NCBI GenBank assembly: GCA_037447655.1
Contig: JBBHKE010001378.1
Location: 535,148-599,147 of the forward strand
DNA: 64,000 nucleotides
From: Zygnema cylindricum
Taxonomy: Eukaryota; Streptophyta; Zygnematophyceae; Zygnematales; Zygnemataceae
Reading direction: 5' to 3'
Part shown: piece by piece, positions 11,977 to 23,546 of the stretch
How the letters are laid out: each line of letters starts with the position of its first letter
How positions within the stretch are numbered: the stretch's first letter is position 1
The notes under the pieces: generated by a model
The model's input: only the letters and a program-made list of their open reading frames with translations
What the model was told of the DNA's origin: nothing
Database searches by the model: none
Program-made: the position numbers and the translations under genes

Positions 11977-14002
11977 GTTTGTTTCTCACTCGTTTCCAGT
12001 ACCACATTCGTTGATGTATATGTTACATTTTTGACATCAAATTATGTGAACTTCTGTCAATGAGGCTTGGGTTGTACAGGACGAAAACCGAAGAATCGGT
12101 ATCTTCAGGATCTCTCACCAGTGTAAAGCTGTACTAGGAGAAAGGCAGTTGTAACATAGTGCGACAAAAACTGGTGGTCTTTAGGAGCTCAAAATGTGCC
12201 CTTATTTTGCGACTCGATTTGTCAACAAGTGGTGTCTCAAGATAGAATGCGGTGCAATAGGTCTTTTTTTGTTAGAGGGCGGTAGCTAAAGATGCTCCAT
12301 GAGAGGACCGAGAAATTTTTATTTATGCTTTCGGCTTACACTCTTCCAATTAGTATTATTGACAATAAGCTGTAATATTATTTGATTTTATTAGAAGATT
12401 TTGTGTTTGATGTTTATTTAAATGCGAACAACATTGTTTTTGAAATATATTTGGCACCGTTTACAGATGTATTCATGCAAATAAAAATTCGATGAATTGC
12501 ACCATTAGCAAGGATTCACGTTAATCAAGAAAGCAAATGATGATTATCTGATCAGCTGAAAAATATATCGTGATCGGCATTGATGCCCCAACATGTCTTG
12601 GTACATCGGCATTATTATTGCACACGCAGATATTGTACCACACCATCGGTACGAAATGTCACTCACGGTAACTTCTGATATCTCAAATGTCTAAATCTCC
12701 TTTCTACATCATCACCTCATCTTTTCGACAGGTTGTGATTTGTTGTGATTGTCAGGGAGTCCACTTACAGTTCTGTGTTAATTTTTGAAAAACAGAGAAC
12801 ATTAGAATTGAATATTGGTAAGTTATCCAAGTGTGGAAGACAGTGCATATAAATGGTTCATCAGAGTAGTACTTCCATCGGTTGGTTAGGAATGGAAGTT
12901 TGCACATTTCTATGTTTTCTTCAATCAAAGACACTGACTAAACTGCCTACTCTTCGCATGCTCCATGCATGCATGCTTTCAAGATGTTAAGGGGTTTTGT
13001 CGTCAACGCGACACAAATGATTTCATACACAGCATTGTTTGAAGGTGGCCCTCATAAATCCAGCATATAGAACATAGAGAGTAATGTTTGTTACTTGTAC
13101 AATTACCTTTAACTCCAATAGTGTGGACAAACTGGAATTTGAAAGATCGAGGCTGTAAATGCTGCATCTGACACTTACAATCGAGCATTTTTCATGACGT
13201 TGCATATAAAACTATCCCAAATGGACGATCTTATCCTGATACAACAATTTCATCAGGTCCCAATGTTACAAAACATGAAGCCAGAATAAATTGTAAAAAA
13301 CAAAGCATTAAGAAAAAGAAAAGAAAATAGACTTGCAAACAAAATACCAAAAAATATATTTTATTAATATCCCAGTATTCATAACATTCAGCCATCAGGT
13401 TTCACAATCCTAAGTAGAATTCAAAACAACAGAACTAGCCATTTACACCTGCAAGTTTAGCTGCTCTTGACCAGTAACCCTAGACAAATGCGATGATAGA
13501 GCTGTTTTTGCTACCATTGCAGTTTTACCTCCATCGAGGACTCAAAAACAACTCCTACAGGGAAAACACTTGCAATCAAAGCATGTAAGGTGTGAAACAT
13601 CAGTCATGTTCAATTTGCAGCTAGCCTATCGCTGGTTGTCAATAGTTTGGACATGTCAAAATACCATGTCAAGACGTGGGGAATTTTGCTTTAGCCTACC
13701 CGTACTTGCAGCAATATTATCACGTGAAATCAACACGTTGCCATAATTTTGTGAAGGTACCCACATTGCCTGCTTGTATACACAAAATGGTGCTCTCGTC
13801 TGCAAAATGCAAAGCACAGGGAAAATTCCTCCTTAGAACACACAATGGCTGAGAGAGAATGGAGAGAGAAACAGGTCAAATTGCGACATTCTACTTTCTT
13901 CGAACATGAAGGAAAACGTGAAAAGGTGATGAGCTAAATGCTAGCTCACCATGAATCTGGAGAGTTTTCTCTTATGCCCTTAAAGTTCTTCTCGGTGGAA
14001 AA
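11977..14002. other. Intergenic: PLD 3' UTR and 3' flank of the methyltransferase gene
   Basis: No supportable gene. The PLD 3' UTR probably covers the first few hundred bases; aaataaaaattcg near 12479 is a possible plus-strand polyadenylation signal. Sequence near 13300-13390, read on the minus strand, is AT-rich and could hold the methyltransferase 3' end. Small ORFs here lack recognisable motifs. Confidence 0.5.
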
Positions 14003-14976
14003 CTAGGGCAATCTCCGGGTAAGGCTGTAAATCTCCACACCCTTACGAGTGCCATCTGACGGGTCATCTCTATGCAGAAGAGTGACAGTGAAGGAACGAG
14101 CCGCTGCGCGGAAAAACTTCACATCCTTCTTCCATCGACGAAGGTGTGCTAGCAGCACAACAGGCAGTCTGAGCTTTCCTTCCATCGACTGTCCAGTGTC
14201 TGTTTTCAAAAACATACCATTTTCGACTGTTTCTGCTCCATTCCCTCTTTCCCCATCCTTTGACAGTCGTTCCACCTTATCAGTACTGATGGCATCGTGC
14301 TGAGGAAGGAGCCATTGTAGAGTTTGCAAGAGAGGCTGAAACAGTGTATCAAAATAAACAATGTCGGCACCTAAAATGATGTCGAAACCTTGCTGTCGAA
14401 ACCGTGCTGCATCTTCTTCCACTCCCCAGCGCAAAATCTCTGCTTGAAGTGAGCCACCTCCAATACCTACTGACGAGCTGTTAAGAGACACTGCATGCTC
14501 AAGATTGGGCAAAACTTTTGGCAGGTCTGTAATCACAGTCTCTGAACCCAGACATGCAGCCACAATCCCCGCCAAGCCTGTACCGGCACCAAGCTCCAGG
14601 ACTTTTCTCCCTTTAAGCCTGAGACCAAGCTCATTCCTTTGCAAAAACTGGCTCAACGACGTAGCTGCTGGCCATAGCTGGAATGAAAGTCCTCGTCCAG
14701 TGATTTGTCGCACAAGCACTGTCACAGGACTCTCTTCTCCTCTGTACGCAACTTGTCCCACACGCCCACCGACATAGACTGTATTATTTTGAGCAAAATT
14801 CCATTAGGGCAATAAAGCGCTGGGGGAGATTCTAGTCCCTCTCACCTGCCAACCTCGTACGAAATCAGCTGCTCCTCCTCCTCCTCCACCGCTTTCTCCT
14901 CGTCCTCCCTCGAACTCGAAACGCCTTGTTGATCGTCGTCAGAGTCCTCCGGAGAAGCAAAAAGCCAAGAGGCCAT
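14003..14976 (-). CDS. METTL21/FAM86-type (Methyltransf_16) protein methyltransferase
   Basis: SAM-dependent methyltransferase of the family that includes lysine methyltransferases of translation factors and chaperones; the substrate here is unknown. Two exons on the minus strand: 14976-14846 starting MASWLFASPEDSDDD, and 14741-14003, joined in phase across a 104-bp intron to give 289 aa. SAM-binding motif I is VLELGAGTGLAGIVAA, followed by DLPKVLPNLEHAVSLN; the later family motif is FDIILGADIVYFDTLFQPLL. A Ser/Thr-rich insertion follows the QWLLPQHD segment. An alternative acceptor at 14779-14780 would break frame by one base, so the acceptor at 14742-14743 is preferred. The gene is divergent from the protease gene, with start codons 200 bp apart. 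Confidence 0.82.
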
Positions 14977-15060
14977 CGTAGCTTACCGCAGTAGAAAGTA
15001 AATTGACAAAGCGCACAAAAATAGAGAGTTCTGCAAAGCGGGAGATTTGAAATCGAATCG

Positions 15061-15142
<82 letters not shown>

Positions 15143-15176
15143 CCCTCGTCTTTCTTGTACTCCTTCTGCAGCCTCC
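14977..15176. promoter_or_regulatory. Compact bidirectional promoter with a TC microsatellite
   Basis: Only 200 bp separates the start codons of the minus-strand methyltransferase and the plus-strand protease. It contains a nearly pure TC repeat at 15061-15138, interrupted once. Pyrimidine patches and GAGA-type repeats are known in plant core promoters. That this tract sets both start sites is inference. Confidence 0.55.
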
Positions 15177-18100
15177 ATGTCCGTCCCATTACTGCGTCAA
15201 ATTTGGCCTCCTTCACATGCTTTGGCCCTGTCAAGGCCCGTGCAGCTCCATCGCCTTCCCTCCTGTCTTCGCTCAAAGGTGGATAGAAGCTGGCGCGCTC
15301 TCACTGACAGTCCGTCCATGGTGAGGTTCACCTCCTGAGAGCCGCTATTATCCTGATATGGAATTGTTTCAAGAGCTTATGAATAAACATGAAGGGTTCT
15401 ACGGGGTTTATGGCCTCTCTCCTCGTTAATTATGGCTGTTTGCTCGGGCCGTTGTGGTCCATTTTAATTGTACTTAACTCGTGAGGGATATATGGACCCT
15501 GCAGGCCTCTGAGGGGATAAAGACCCTTGCCGGTCATGGCGGACATTTCAGTCTCAGCTCTGCACCAAACTCATCAGCAAAGGAGGAGAGACCTCACAGG
15601 CCTGGTGGGGGACGGAGAGGCCGAGACAAGCAGAGGGAAAGTGAACGAAAAGCTGGACGCGGTGGAGAGACCGCGCTTGTGAAGGGTTTAGAAGGCAAAG
15701 ATAATGGCAGCTGGGCTTCTGACGACTATGTGTGGCAGTTGGGGGTGAGTTTCTAGATTTTGTGCTCTATGGCTCTGAAGAGACATCATGCAATGGGCCA
15801 TTGTGTTTGCACTTACTGAATTATCGCAGTTAGCTTGACCGCTGTTTGAGAGCTGTGCCCAAGAAACGCATTTTCGTTATGCCTCGAAGAGCAAATTAAA
15901 GTACAGGTCCAACGTCTAATAGGATATGGCAGCAATGTGTGGCAAATATGTAAAAATTTGGTTTTTCGGTTGTGTGTTCCTGTTTATAAATGTTTTGTAG
16001 AAGTAACCTTCATTTTTGAATGAACATTCAGTAGTGCTTTTTACAAATTTTATTATGTAAACATGAATTCATACTGCAATATTTACTCGTTTTCCATACA
16101 CGTTAGAGTGCAGGGTATGGTTGCAGTTTGTCTTTTCAGTTTTTCAAACCCATAGTATTCTGGAATTGATTTTAGAGGAGTTTGATGACATCAATGAACC
16201 CAGAAGAAAACCTTACCAGTTTAAAGTGGGTCGACAACGGTGTTCATACAAATTAGCCCGCCCGGTGCTTGTCGATTTGAATTCATAATTTGTGCCTTAA
16301 AGCACTATGAAACATGACCATTATTACGAGTGTATATTTGATCGCATATTGATGCGGTAGTTCATTTTCATAATGTTTCTGTAGAGTTGTTGCAGTCCTC
16401 CACATGCAAGCAAATGTCTGATTACAAATGTATGCTGCATGATTTTGAGAAATCTTTCTAGCTGCGCGCATAATTGCTTTCAACCGCACATTGGTACAGC
16501 TCATAGTTGTTAATGACTGAGTAAAAACGTCTGCATGTTTGCTCTCTTGCAGTTCAGTTTCTTGGTCCATCTGCTCCTCCAATTTTGCCTCTGAGCAGAT
16601 TAACAGGACAAAGATTTGGGCTTGTCATAGCTTATATGACAGCATGATTTTACACTTCTCCCGATCACAAGTCGTACTTTCTTTGGACATCGTTTGTTCA
16701 ATTGTAGATAATTGGGCATTAGTCGCATGGACGTGGGGTATTTTGACAGAGCATTCTAATTCTGGCAACGTTGCTCAATTTCCAATGTTTTTTATGAACA
16801 CCGAAAGTTCTTTCAGGATCAATTCCTCGATGAGCGTGAAACAAACACATCATCAGGACAATTCAAAATTTACATTCCTTTCTTCGTCTACAAAACTAAT
16901 TGCGAAAACTTTGCATTTCTTGTCAAGGTTGGACACGTTCTGATAGGACCCAAATGGCTTGCAGATGCTCGGTGATGATGAAGAGGGAGAGTCTGACGCA
17001 CCATTCATGGATGCGGTTGTGAAGGTATGTATATATAACATTTCTACCATAGTTGCAAAAGTATAAGAGATGGCCGGGATAGTAGTTAGTTTCTAGGTTA
17101 ATGTATGGTAAATTACACAAACACGAATTATAATGCACATGTTGTGCTTCTAAACTTCTACAGGGATTTTTCGAAAACCAGAAAATATCTAACCAGTTCT
17201 GGCTGGCTTCTTATTGCCTGCTGCCACGTGTTAGGAGAGAGAGAGGGAGACGAAGAGAGAGTGGAGATGGGAGGAGGGAGGGGATAATGGAAGAAAAGAG
17301 AGATGGGAGGATTGAAGGGGGGAAGGAGGGGAAGACAAGCTGATACCACCAGCTCCATGTATTATATGGAGAGGAAGAGAGTGAAAAGGGAGGGAGAGAG
17401 CGAAAATCCATTAGTTGCCAGGAGCTGCCACGTCTCTCTCTCTCTCTCGAGAGAGAGAGAGAGAGAGATAGGAGATAGCGGGGAAGAAGGGAGAAATTGA
17501 ATATCCCTGCTGGCTTAGTTGGTGAAGGAGCATAGAGTGGGTGCAGGTATACTGCACACATACAGAGCCCAATTTTTCTCTCCCGTGGCAAAAACGAAGG
17601 CAGTATTCGTCCACCGGGAGTGGCTTCATGATTGCCGGCCGCCGACTTCTTACCAATGCTCACTGCATAGAGCACCACACTCAGGCAAGTTTGCCAAAAA
17701 TTCGAGAAATTATTTTTCTACAGCTGTATGCAAAGTTGTGGAATCTACAGCTTCAGATTCTTCAGTATGTTCTGAGAATAGGGTTAGGTTTAATGCTCAC
17801 TGTATAGAGCACCACACTTGGGCAAGTTTGTCAAAAATGCGAGAAATTATTTTCTACAGCTGTATCCAAAGTTGTGGAATCTACGGACTTCAGATTCTTC
17901 AGTATAGGTTTAATGCTCACTGCATAGAGCACTGAATTCCAGGCAAGTTTGGCCAAAAATTGGGAAAGGAGAACTGGTTCTTCTACAGTTCCATTCAAGA
18001 TTTGAGTTTTTTAACTCATAAAGTACCACACTCGGGGAAGTTTGACAAAAATGCGATAAGGAGAAATGATTTTCTACAGCTGTATTTGACGTTGTGGAAT

Positions 18101-21100
18101 CTACAGACTCCTGATCCTTCAATATAATCTGAGATAAGTGTTCGGTTTCTATGCAGGTGAAAGTGAAGCGTCGCGGTGATGACACAAAGTTTGTTGCAAA
18201 TGTTTTGGCGGTGGGCACCGAATGTGATATTGCTCTTCTGTCGGTGGAGGATGAAGCATTCTGGGCTGGACCCGAAGCCCTGGACTTTGGAGGTTTACCG
18301 CACCTTCAGGTGTAGGAAGCCTTGCAACAAAAGGCATCACTGTGAACACTTGTGGACAATAATGGAAAGAAAGTATGAACGTTGATTTGATTTCAATTTG
18401 AAAGAGAACCACCAAGAAAATACACGCAAACAATGGCAAGCATACCAAAAATATAAGAAATAAATGTATGGTGTCTGACTTCCTTTGTTCTTAGCTGTCT
18501 TATGTGATTTAGGACTATGCAAATCACTTTTATTTGGTTTGTCTGTTTATCGGATTTGCCGATCGAACCTTATTAGCCGCAAATGTTTGTTTTGGTCTTC
18601 TGACACTGACTTGTTGGTGTTGAACAGGATGCAGTCACTGTTGTTGGGTATCCCATTGGAGGAGATACAATATCGGTCACGAGAGGAGTCGTTTCTCGAA
18701 TAGAGGTCCAGCACCTCCTCCCTTCTATTTCCATGTCTATATGGATTAGCTCCGTTTTCTTGTAAGGATTGTACGGATTTTCACGCTCTTCCAATTCTCG
18801 TCACCAACCAAGTACATTTGGGTGTGACAGGTGACCTCCTATGTTCACGGCTCATCGGAGCTTCTTGGAGTGCAAATTGATGCCGCCATTAATGCAGGCA
18901 GGTGGATCTTTGTCTCACCCTGGGCTGCATGTTTCTGCCCAATAAAAAAAAAATGAACAATTCAGTCCGACTGCGATGCATCCGTCTTCTTGCAAAAGAA
19001 TATTATTAGTTATTTCTTGCATCAACCATGGTTCTCGTAGTAGTTCCGCACCGGCATTTCTGTCTCCGTTTCTGAGTAAATTTTTGGGACAACTGTTCTG
19101 TCATCTCTGAGGATTGTGTATGATTTTCAATAATTGTGGAGAAATTTCAAGTTGAACACAGCTGACACCATCCAAATGATCAGTTTTGGCAGAAGCCTGG
19201 CGTTTCTGTACTTTGTATTGCTGTAAACTGTTTTCCTAGTAGAAAAAGGCATTCGTGGCCTGGTTAGATTATCGAAATTCGCTCACGTTTTGTGAGTGAA
19301 ACATGTCGAATTGTACACTTAACTGTTTTATGAGTAAGTTGTATGTACGGTTAATCACAAGATTGTATAAACACAAAACGTCAGTAATTTTCAATGGTTT
19401 AACCAGGCTGTCAGAGACGGAGAGGGAAATTCTGGTATGAAACCAATCTGACCTGTAGTCCAAATTCCTGAAAAAACGTAAAATCTCACTATCTCCCTTA
19501 GTTTTTCTACTCCCAAGTTTTTTGCTGAGCTAGCAAAAGTGTGTTGCAGGCAACAGTGGAGGACCCGCATTCAACGATGATGGAGGTGTGTGCCTTTCTT
19601 CCGTTATATTTTATTTGTTTAATTTGAACCATCATTTCTTTTCTTCCTCTTCTTCCTTTCCTCTTCTTCTCTTCTCTTTTCTCTTTCTTTCCGCTTTATT
19701 TCTCACCGCCCTATTCTCTTTCTTTGTTCTGTCTCTTAAGAGTCCCGATGCAGAAAATATCGGCTATGTTATTCCCACACCGGTTATTTACCACTTCCTC
19801 AACGACTATGAACGGAACCGGAGGTACACAGGTACGGTCACCATACATAGTGTTTCTGGCTTTTAATAAAAGTACACATACGTCTGATTAGTATTCTTAT
19901 GCTACACCGCTAATCGTTATTAGTGTTAATGTTTATTTCGCTAGTTAAAACACCTTTTCTCCGTACATATGCCCGATTTTCAATTTGAGACCGCCAATCG
20001 GAAGCTGCGAATCTTACCTTTCAATCATAACTGTCCGATCCACAATCCGACAAGTTTGCATGGAGAAAATATGTTTTAAGTGACGAAAAAAACTTTAACA
20101 CTAATAACGATTAGCGGTGTAGTCTTCTAACATCTTGTTGGTACCTTCATCACCGCCAACAAAACTCACATCAACAAATGTCACGACTTGTTGTAAGATG
20201 CTTGAGCTGTTTGACTGGACCACTGTCTGCAATTTTGTCTACATTTTTCAAGTACATCATTATACCTTCCTTTTAAGGGTTTTTAATTCAGTCTTTGGGT
20301 GTATCTTTTTTAGGGTTTCCTTCCTTGGGCATCACATGGCAGCGAATGGAGAGCATCGCTTTGAGGGCGTGTTTCAAAATGGCTAGTAACCACAAAGCAA
20401 GTGTTTCCTTTTTTTCTTTTTTCACTTTGAATGCTTGCTGTTTAGAATAAATAATGAAACATGTCTAGCTTCATGTCACTGTGTTTCACTGTTTGTCCAC
20501 TGACATGTATTGAAGAACCCAAGTGTATAAAATTTTCTTGAATGCTTTGATGTTGAAAATGTTTTGAAAATTGCTGTTGATTAAAAAACAACTTATACTT
20601 GTTATGTTCAAGCTTACCTTATAATCTATCGTTCACCTTCGTCTGTGGATTTCATGAAGGCAGCAAAATAAATAATGACTGGTGATAGTTGGTTGGTTGT
20701 TTTGGTGTTTCTCCATAAAATGAACTCTTCAAACTTCATTTCGATGAAAAGGATATGTAGGATTGATCTTTGTCTGTGTAGCCTGTCACTAGTCAATTTA
20801 ACATTTTGCATTGAAAAGTTTTGCAGGGAGTGCTTATTAGAAGAGTAGAGCCCACGTCAGAGGCACACGGTCTTGTCAAGGAGGTGAGCTGCAGTTACCA
20901 CCAATCTAATAAACGAAGCATAAATAAAACCCCAAATTACCATTTTCTCTTATTCTACTATCTCGTCTTAACTCTGTCGATGCAACAAAAGATATTATTG
21001 TTGTCACTTAGATCCTCTGTCTAGGAACTTGACTTGCTTTCAAACTCGACAATTGTTTGGGTCAAATAAATTTGAAGGCCTGAACTGTCAAAAAGCTGAT

Positions 21101-23546
21101 TGCCGTGGTCAATACAGGGAGACGTTTTAATGGAGTTCGATGGGGTTCCCGTTGCCAATGACGGAACTGTTCCGTTCCGTTCCGGAGAGAGAATATCATT
21201 CGGTTTTTTGGTCAGCCAGAAGTGCGTCGCCAGTAAGCCGCCCTCTTCCGCCGGCCCAGAAAATATGAAATTCTTCGTAAACTGAATCTTATAAAAGAAA
21301 AACAAGAGAGCTCGAGTGACAGGGAAGTAGTGAGCGAGGTTGCAGGTTTGCGGGAGAGAGTGCAAAACTTCTTATTTTGAGAAACGGGGAGGCATTGACT
21401 TTGGAGGTGAAGCTGAATGCGGCTATCCGTCTGGTGAGTTTCCACACTATTTATGGCCATGATTCTAGAAGTGGTTCCAATGTCGAAAACAATTGGGAAC
21501 AGTACATGTGGTTTTTCCCTTTTATATGCGTAGTATATGTTGTAATACGCGTTAAAGTATGGGTTTGTCACATATACGGTTTCCAATTGTTTTTGCACAT
21601 TTGGACTTTGGTCGAGAAGAACAAACGGTATCGGCAGAGATAGAACGGACAGTATGTAAAGATAGTACGGACAACTTTAATGTGAGATGCACAATGATAT
21701 GCACGATCTCGACCAAACAGTATGGGCGGAGATAGAACGGACAGTATGTAAAGATAGTACGGACAACTTTAATGTGAGATGCACAATGATATGCACGATT
21801 TTGGCCTCCTCGTTTAGGGTTCGTAATTAACGTGGTTCATACTAAATGTTGGGTGGATCGCAAGTAATTCACATGAATTGCTTAGAAAATGCGTACCGAG
21901 GACAATATTTTACGACGACCGGTGTACTCTTCCTGCAGAAGTATAACGAAAGGTTACTCGTCTTATCTCCCTCATTCGTCGTTTAGACTTATTTCTATTT
22001 TCCCTCCAAAAATTTAAACGTTTGTTTCTTTTTTGTTTTTGCTGTTGAAATTGCAGATTCCTGTACACATAGGGGGCCGACTTCCTTCCTACTTCATTAT
22101 GGCAGGTCTTGTGTTCACTCCAGTTGTCCAGCCCTTCCTGGAGTGAGTCCAAAACCTCAGTTTCTTTTATGTTTGAACGTTTTGCCGTATTTTTTGGTCT
22201 CTAGACTCAGTTTTGGTTGGATAAGGACTGACAAGGGAGGAAGGAATTGTGGTTGCGCAGGTCAGAATACGGCTCTGATTATGAGTTTGATACTCCGGAA
22301 TTTTCAAATCCCTTCATATTTGCAGTGTTTGTGATAAGCTATTATCTTGAAAGAAACGGAGACTGGAGGGAGGGAGGGGGGAGGTGGAGTGATGCCAGTG
22401 CGGAAGGCATGGTCGATAGGACGGATCATCAGGATCGATCTGGAAACCTCCACGGGCAGGCAGAGTACGGCGACCAGCAGGTGGTAGTCTTGGCACAGGT
22501 ACAATAAAAAATCTCTTTACTTCAAAAAAAAATCTTTACTTCAAAAAAAAATCCTTCTCTTTATCTTATTTTTCCATTCTGTTCATTGTCGGTCTCTTTC
22601 ACAACACTACTTCCTATTGCCTCTCTCAATCTTACTCTCTCCTCTTTTTCTCCACTCTTAGTCTTATTGTGATTTGATTCTCGTGTGCAGGTACTTGCCC
22701 ATGATGTCAATATTGGTTATGAGGATACGACTAATACACAGGTATTTTTTTCTCAAACCTCATCCCTTAGTTTGAGAAATTCCTATTTTCAACCTTCCAT
22801 GTTAAGCATTTGAGAAGTTGCTTTCACATGAAAAATTTTCTTGCTTCTGAGAAGTGCCTCTTTATTTTTTGCAGGTTTTGAGGGTTAATGGAGTTCAAGT
22901 AAGGAATCTTCGTCATTTGGCCCTTCTCGTTGATTGTGAGTCCCATCTTCCTGAAATTCTTCCTAAAATGGAAAGCAACGTTTTGAGACAACAACTTTGG
23001 AGGCTACTGTAAAGAGAAAAGTACAGTAATACACGCTAATTAACACCGATGGTTGCTGAACATATATTGAGCCGCAATGGGACCTACAGGCCTAAGAGAG
23101 TTTCTGAAAACATTTGGCCCAAATATTTAAAAGTTAACCATAAAAGAAGTCGTAGTTTACCTCAAAAAAGTCATAATTTACATCAAATAAGTCATAATTT
23201 ACCTCAAAAAAGTCATAGTTTGCCTCAAAAAAGGCATAATTTACCCTCAAAAAAGTCATAATTTTACCTCAAGCGGTAAGAACTTTGTCTACCATGGTAC
23301 TCTGCCTGGCCTGCAGTGTGCACGGAGCCGTACCTGCGGTTTGACTTGGAGCACGCGGAGATCGTGGTGGTGGACACTTTGGCGGCAAAGGCGGCCACGG
23401 AGGAGATTCTGAAGGACCACTGCATCCCAAGCGACCGCTCTGAGGACCTCCAAGAGCCTTTTGTGGAGACCGACCTCGCCGTGACAAACAACGGAGCGAC
23501 AAACAGTTCCACACCAGTTGTTGTGTCGGCGTCAGAGAAACAATGA
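15177..23546 (+). CDS. DEG9-like HtrA serine protease with PDZ region
   Basis: ATP-independent HtrA/Deg endopeptidase. Eighteen exons: 15177-15320, 15505-15744, 16965-17024, 17547-17684, 18157-18309, 18628-18705, 18831-18897, 19550-19587, 19741-19831, 20314-20396, 20827-20883, 21118-21232, 21357-21433, 22057-22142, 22261-22498, 22691-22741, 22875-22935, 23317-23546, about 668 aa. Triad: H187 (LLTNAHCIE), D218 (TECDIALL), S296 ([10 protein letters not shown]). [14 protein letters not shown] and [14 protein letters not shown] resemble plant DEG9. The N terminus ([20 protein letters not shown]) looks like an organelle presequence and precedes a basic [15 protein letters not shown] segment, so mitochondrial or nuclear targeting is unresolved. 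PDZ-region motifs include [17 protein letters not shown] and [20 protein letters not shown]. Three introns need GC donors. The conserved VGIAFQ strand after GNSGGP is not found; exon 8/9 and 13 boundaries are tentative. Exon 15 may contain an unspliced insert (residues [11 protein letters not shown] onward). Confidence 0.9.
17433..17468. repeat. Perfect TC/GA palindrome of 36 bp
   Basis: An 18-base TC run meets an 18-base GA run head to head (centre 17450/17451), forming a perfect inverted repeat without loop in protease intron 3. Confidence 0.9.
17655..18140 (+). repeat. Four degenerate tandem copies of the exon 4 3' end plus adjoining intron
   Basis: Copy 1 starts at 17655 (aatgctcactgcatagagc) in coding exon 4 and runs through the GC donor into the intron. 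Copies begin near 17792 and 17912, and a truncated one near 18007-18020. Each carries gcaagttt or gaagttt at the donor position and the block ttctacagctgtat. Period is about 95-137 bp. Copies 2 and 3 still encode NAHCIEH around the catalytic His but are then disrupted, so they are taken as intronic. Confidence 0.85.
19902..20122. mobile_element. TA-flanked MITE with 28-bp perfect terminal inverted repeats
   Basis: The left end ctacaccgctaatcgttatt (19902 onward) is the exact reverse complement of the right end, continuing for 28 bases at each side. If the outer cTA/TAg supplies a TA target duplication, this fits a Tc1/mariner (Stowaway-like) MITE of about 215 bp. It sits in protease intron 9. 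Its interior (caatcggaagct, atcttacctttcaatc) recurs in the element at about 56633-56854. Confidence 0.8.
21637..21800 (+). repeat. 92-bp-period tandem duplication in protease intron 13
   Basis: The 71-base block starting gagatagaacggacagtatg at 21637 recurs essentially unchanged at 21729. The spacer between copies is also partly similar. No coding role. Confidence 0.9.
23146..23273 (+). repeat. About six tandem units of a 21-23 bp minisatellite in protease intron 17
   Basis: Unit aagtcataatttacctcaaa and close variants repeat six times just before the last exon (starts 23317). Confidence 0.85.

Noticed and set aside
14742-14778. Longer methyltransferase exon 2 starting at the tacag acceptor (14779-14780)
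   Set aside because: It puts the methyltransferase domain one base out of frame with exon 1; the acceptor at 14742-14743 restores frame.
23146-23273. Regularly spaced short repeats that might suggest a CRISPR array
   Set aside because: Units are contiguous with no unique spacers and lie in a plant intron; a simple minisatellite.
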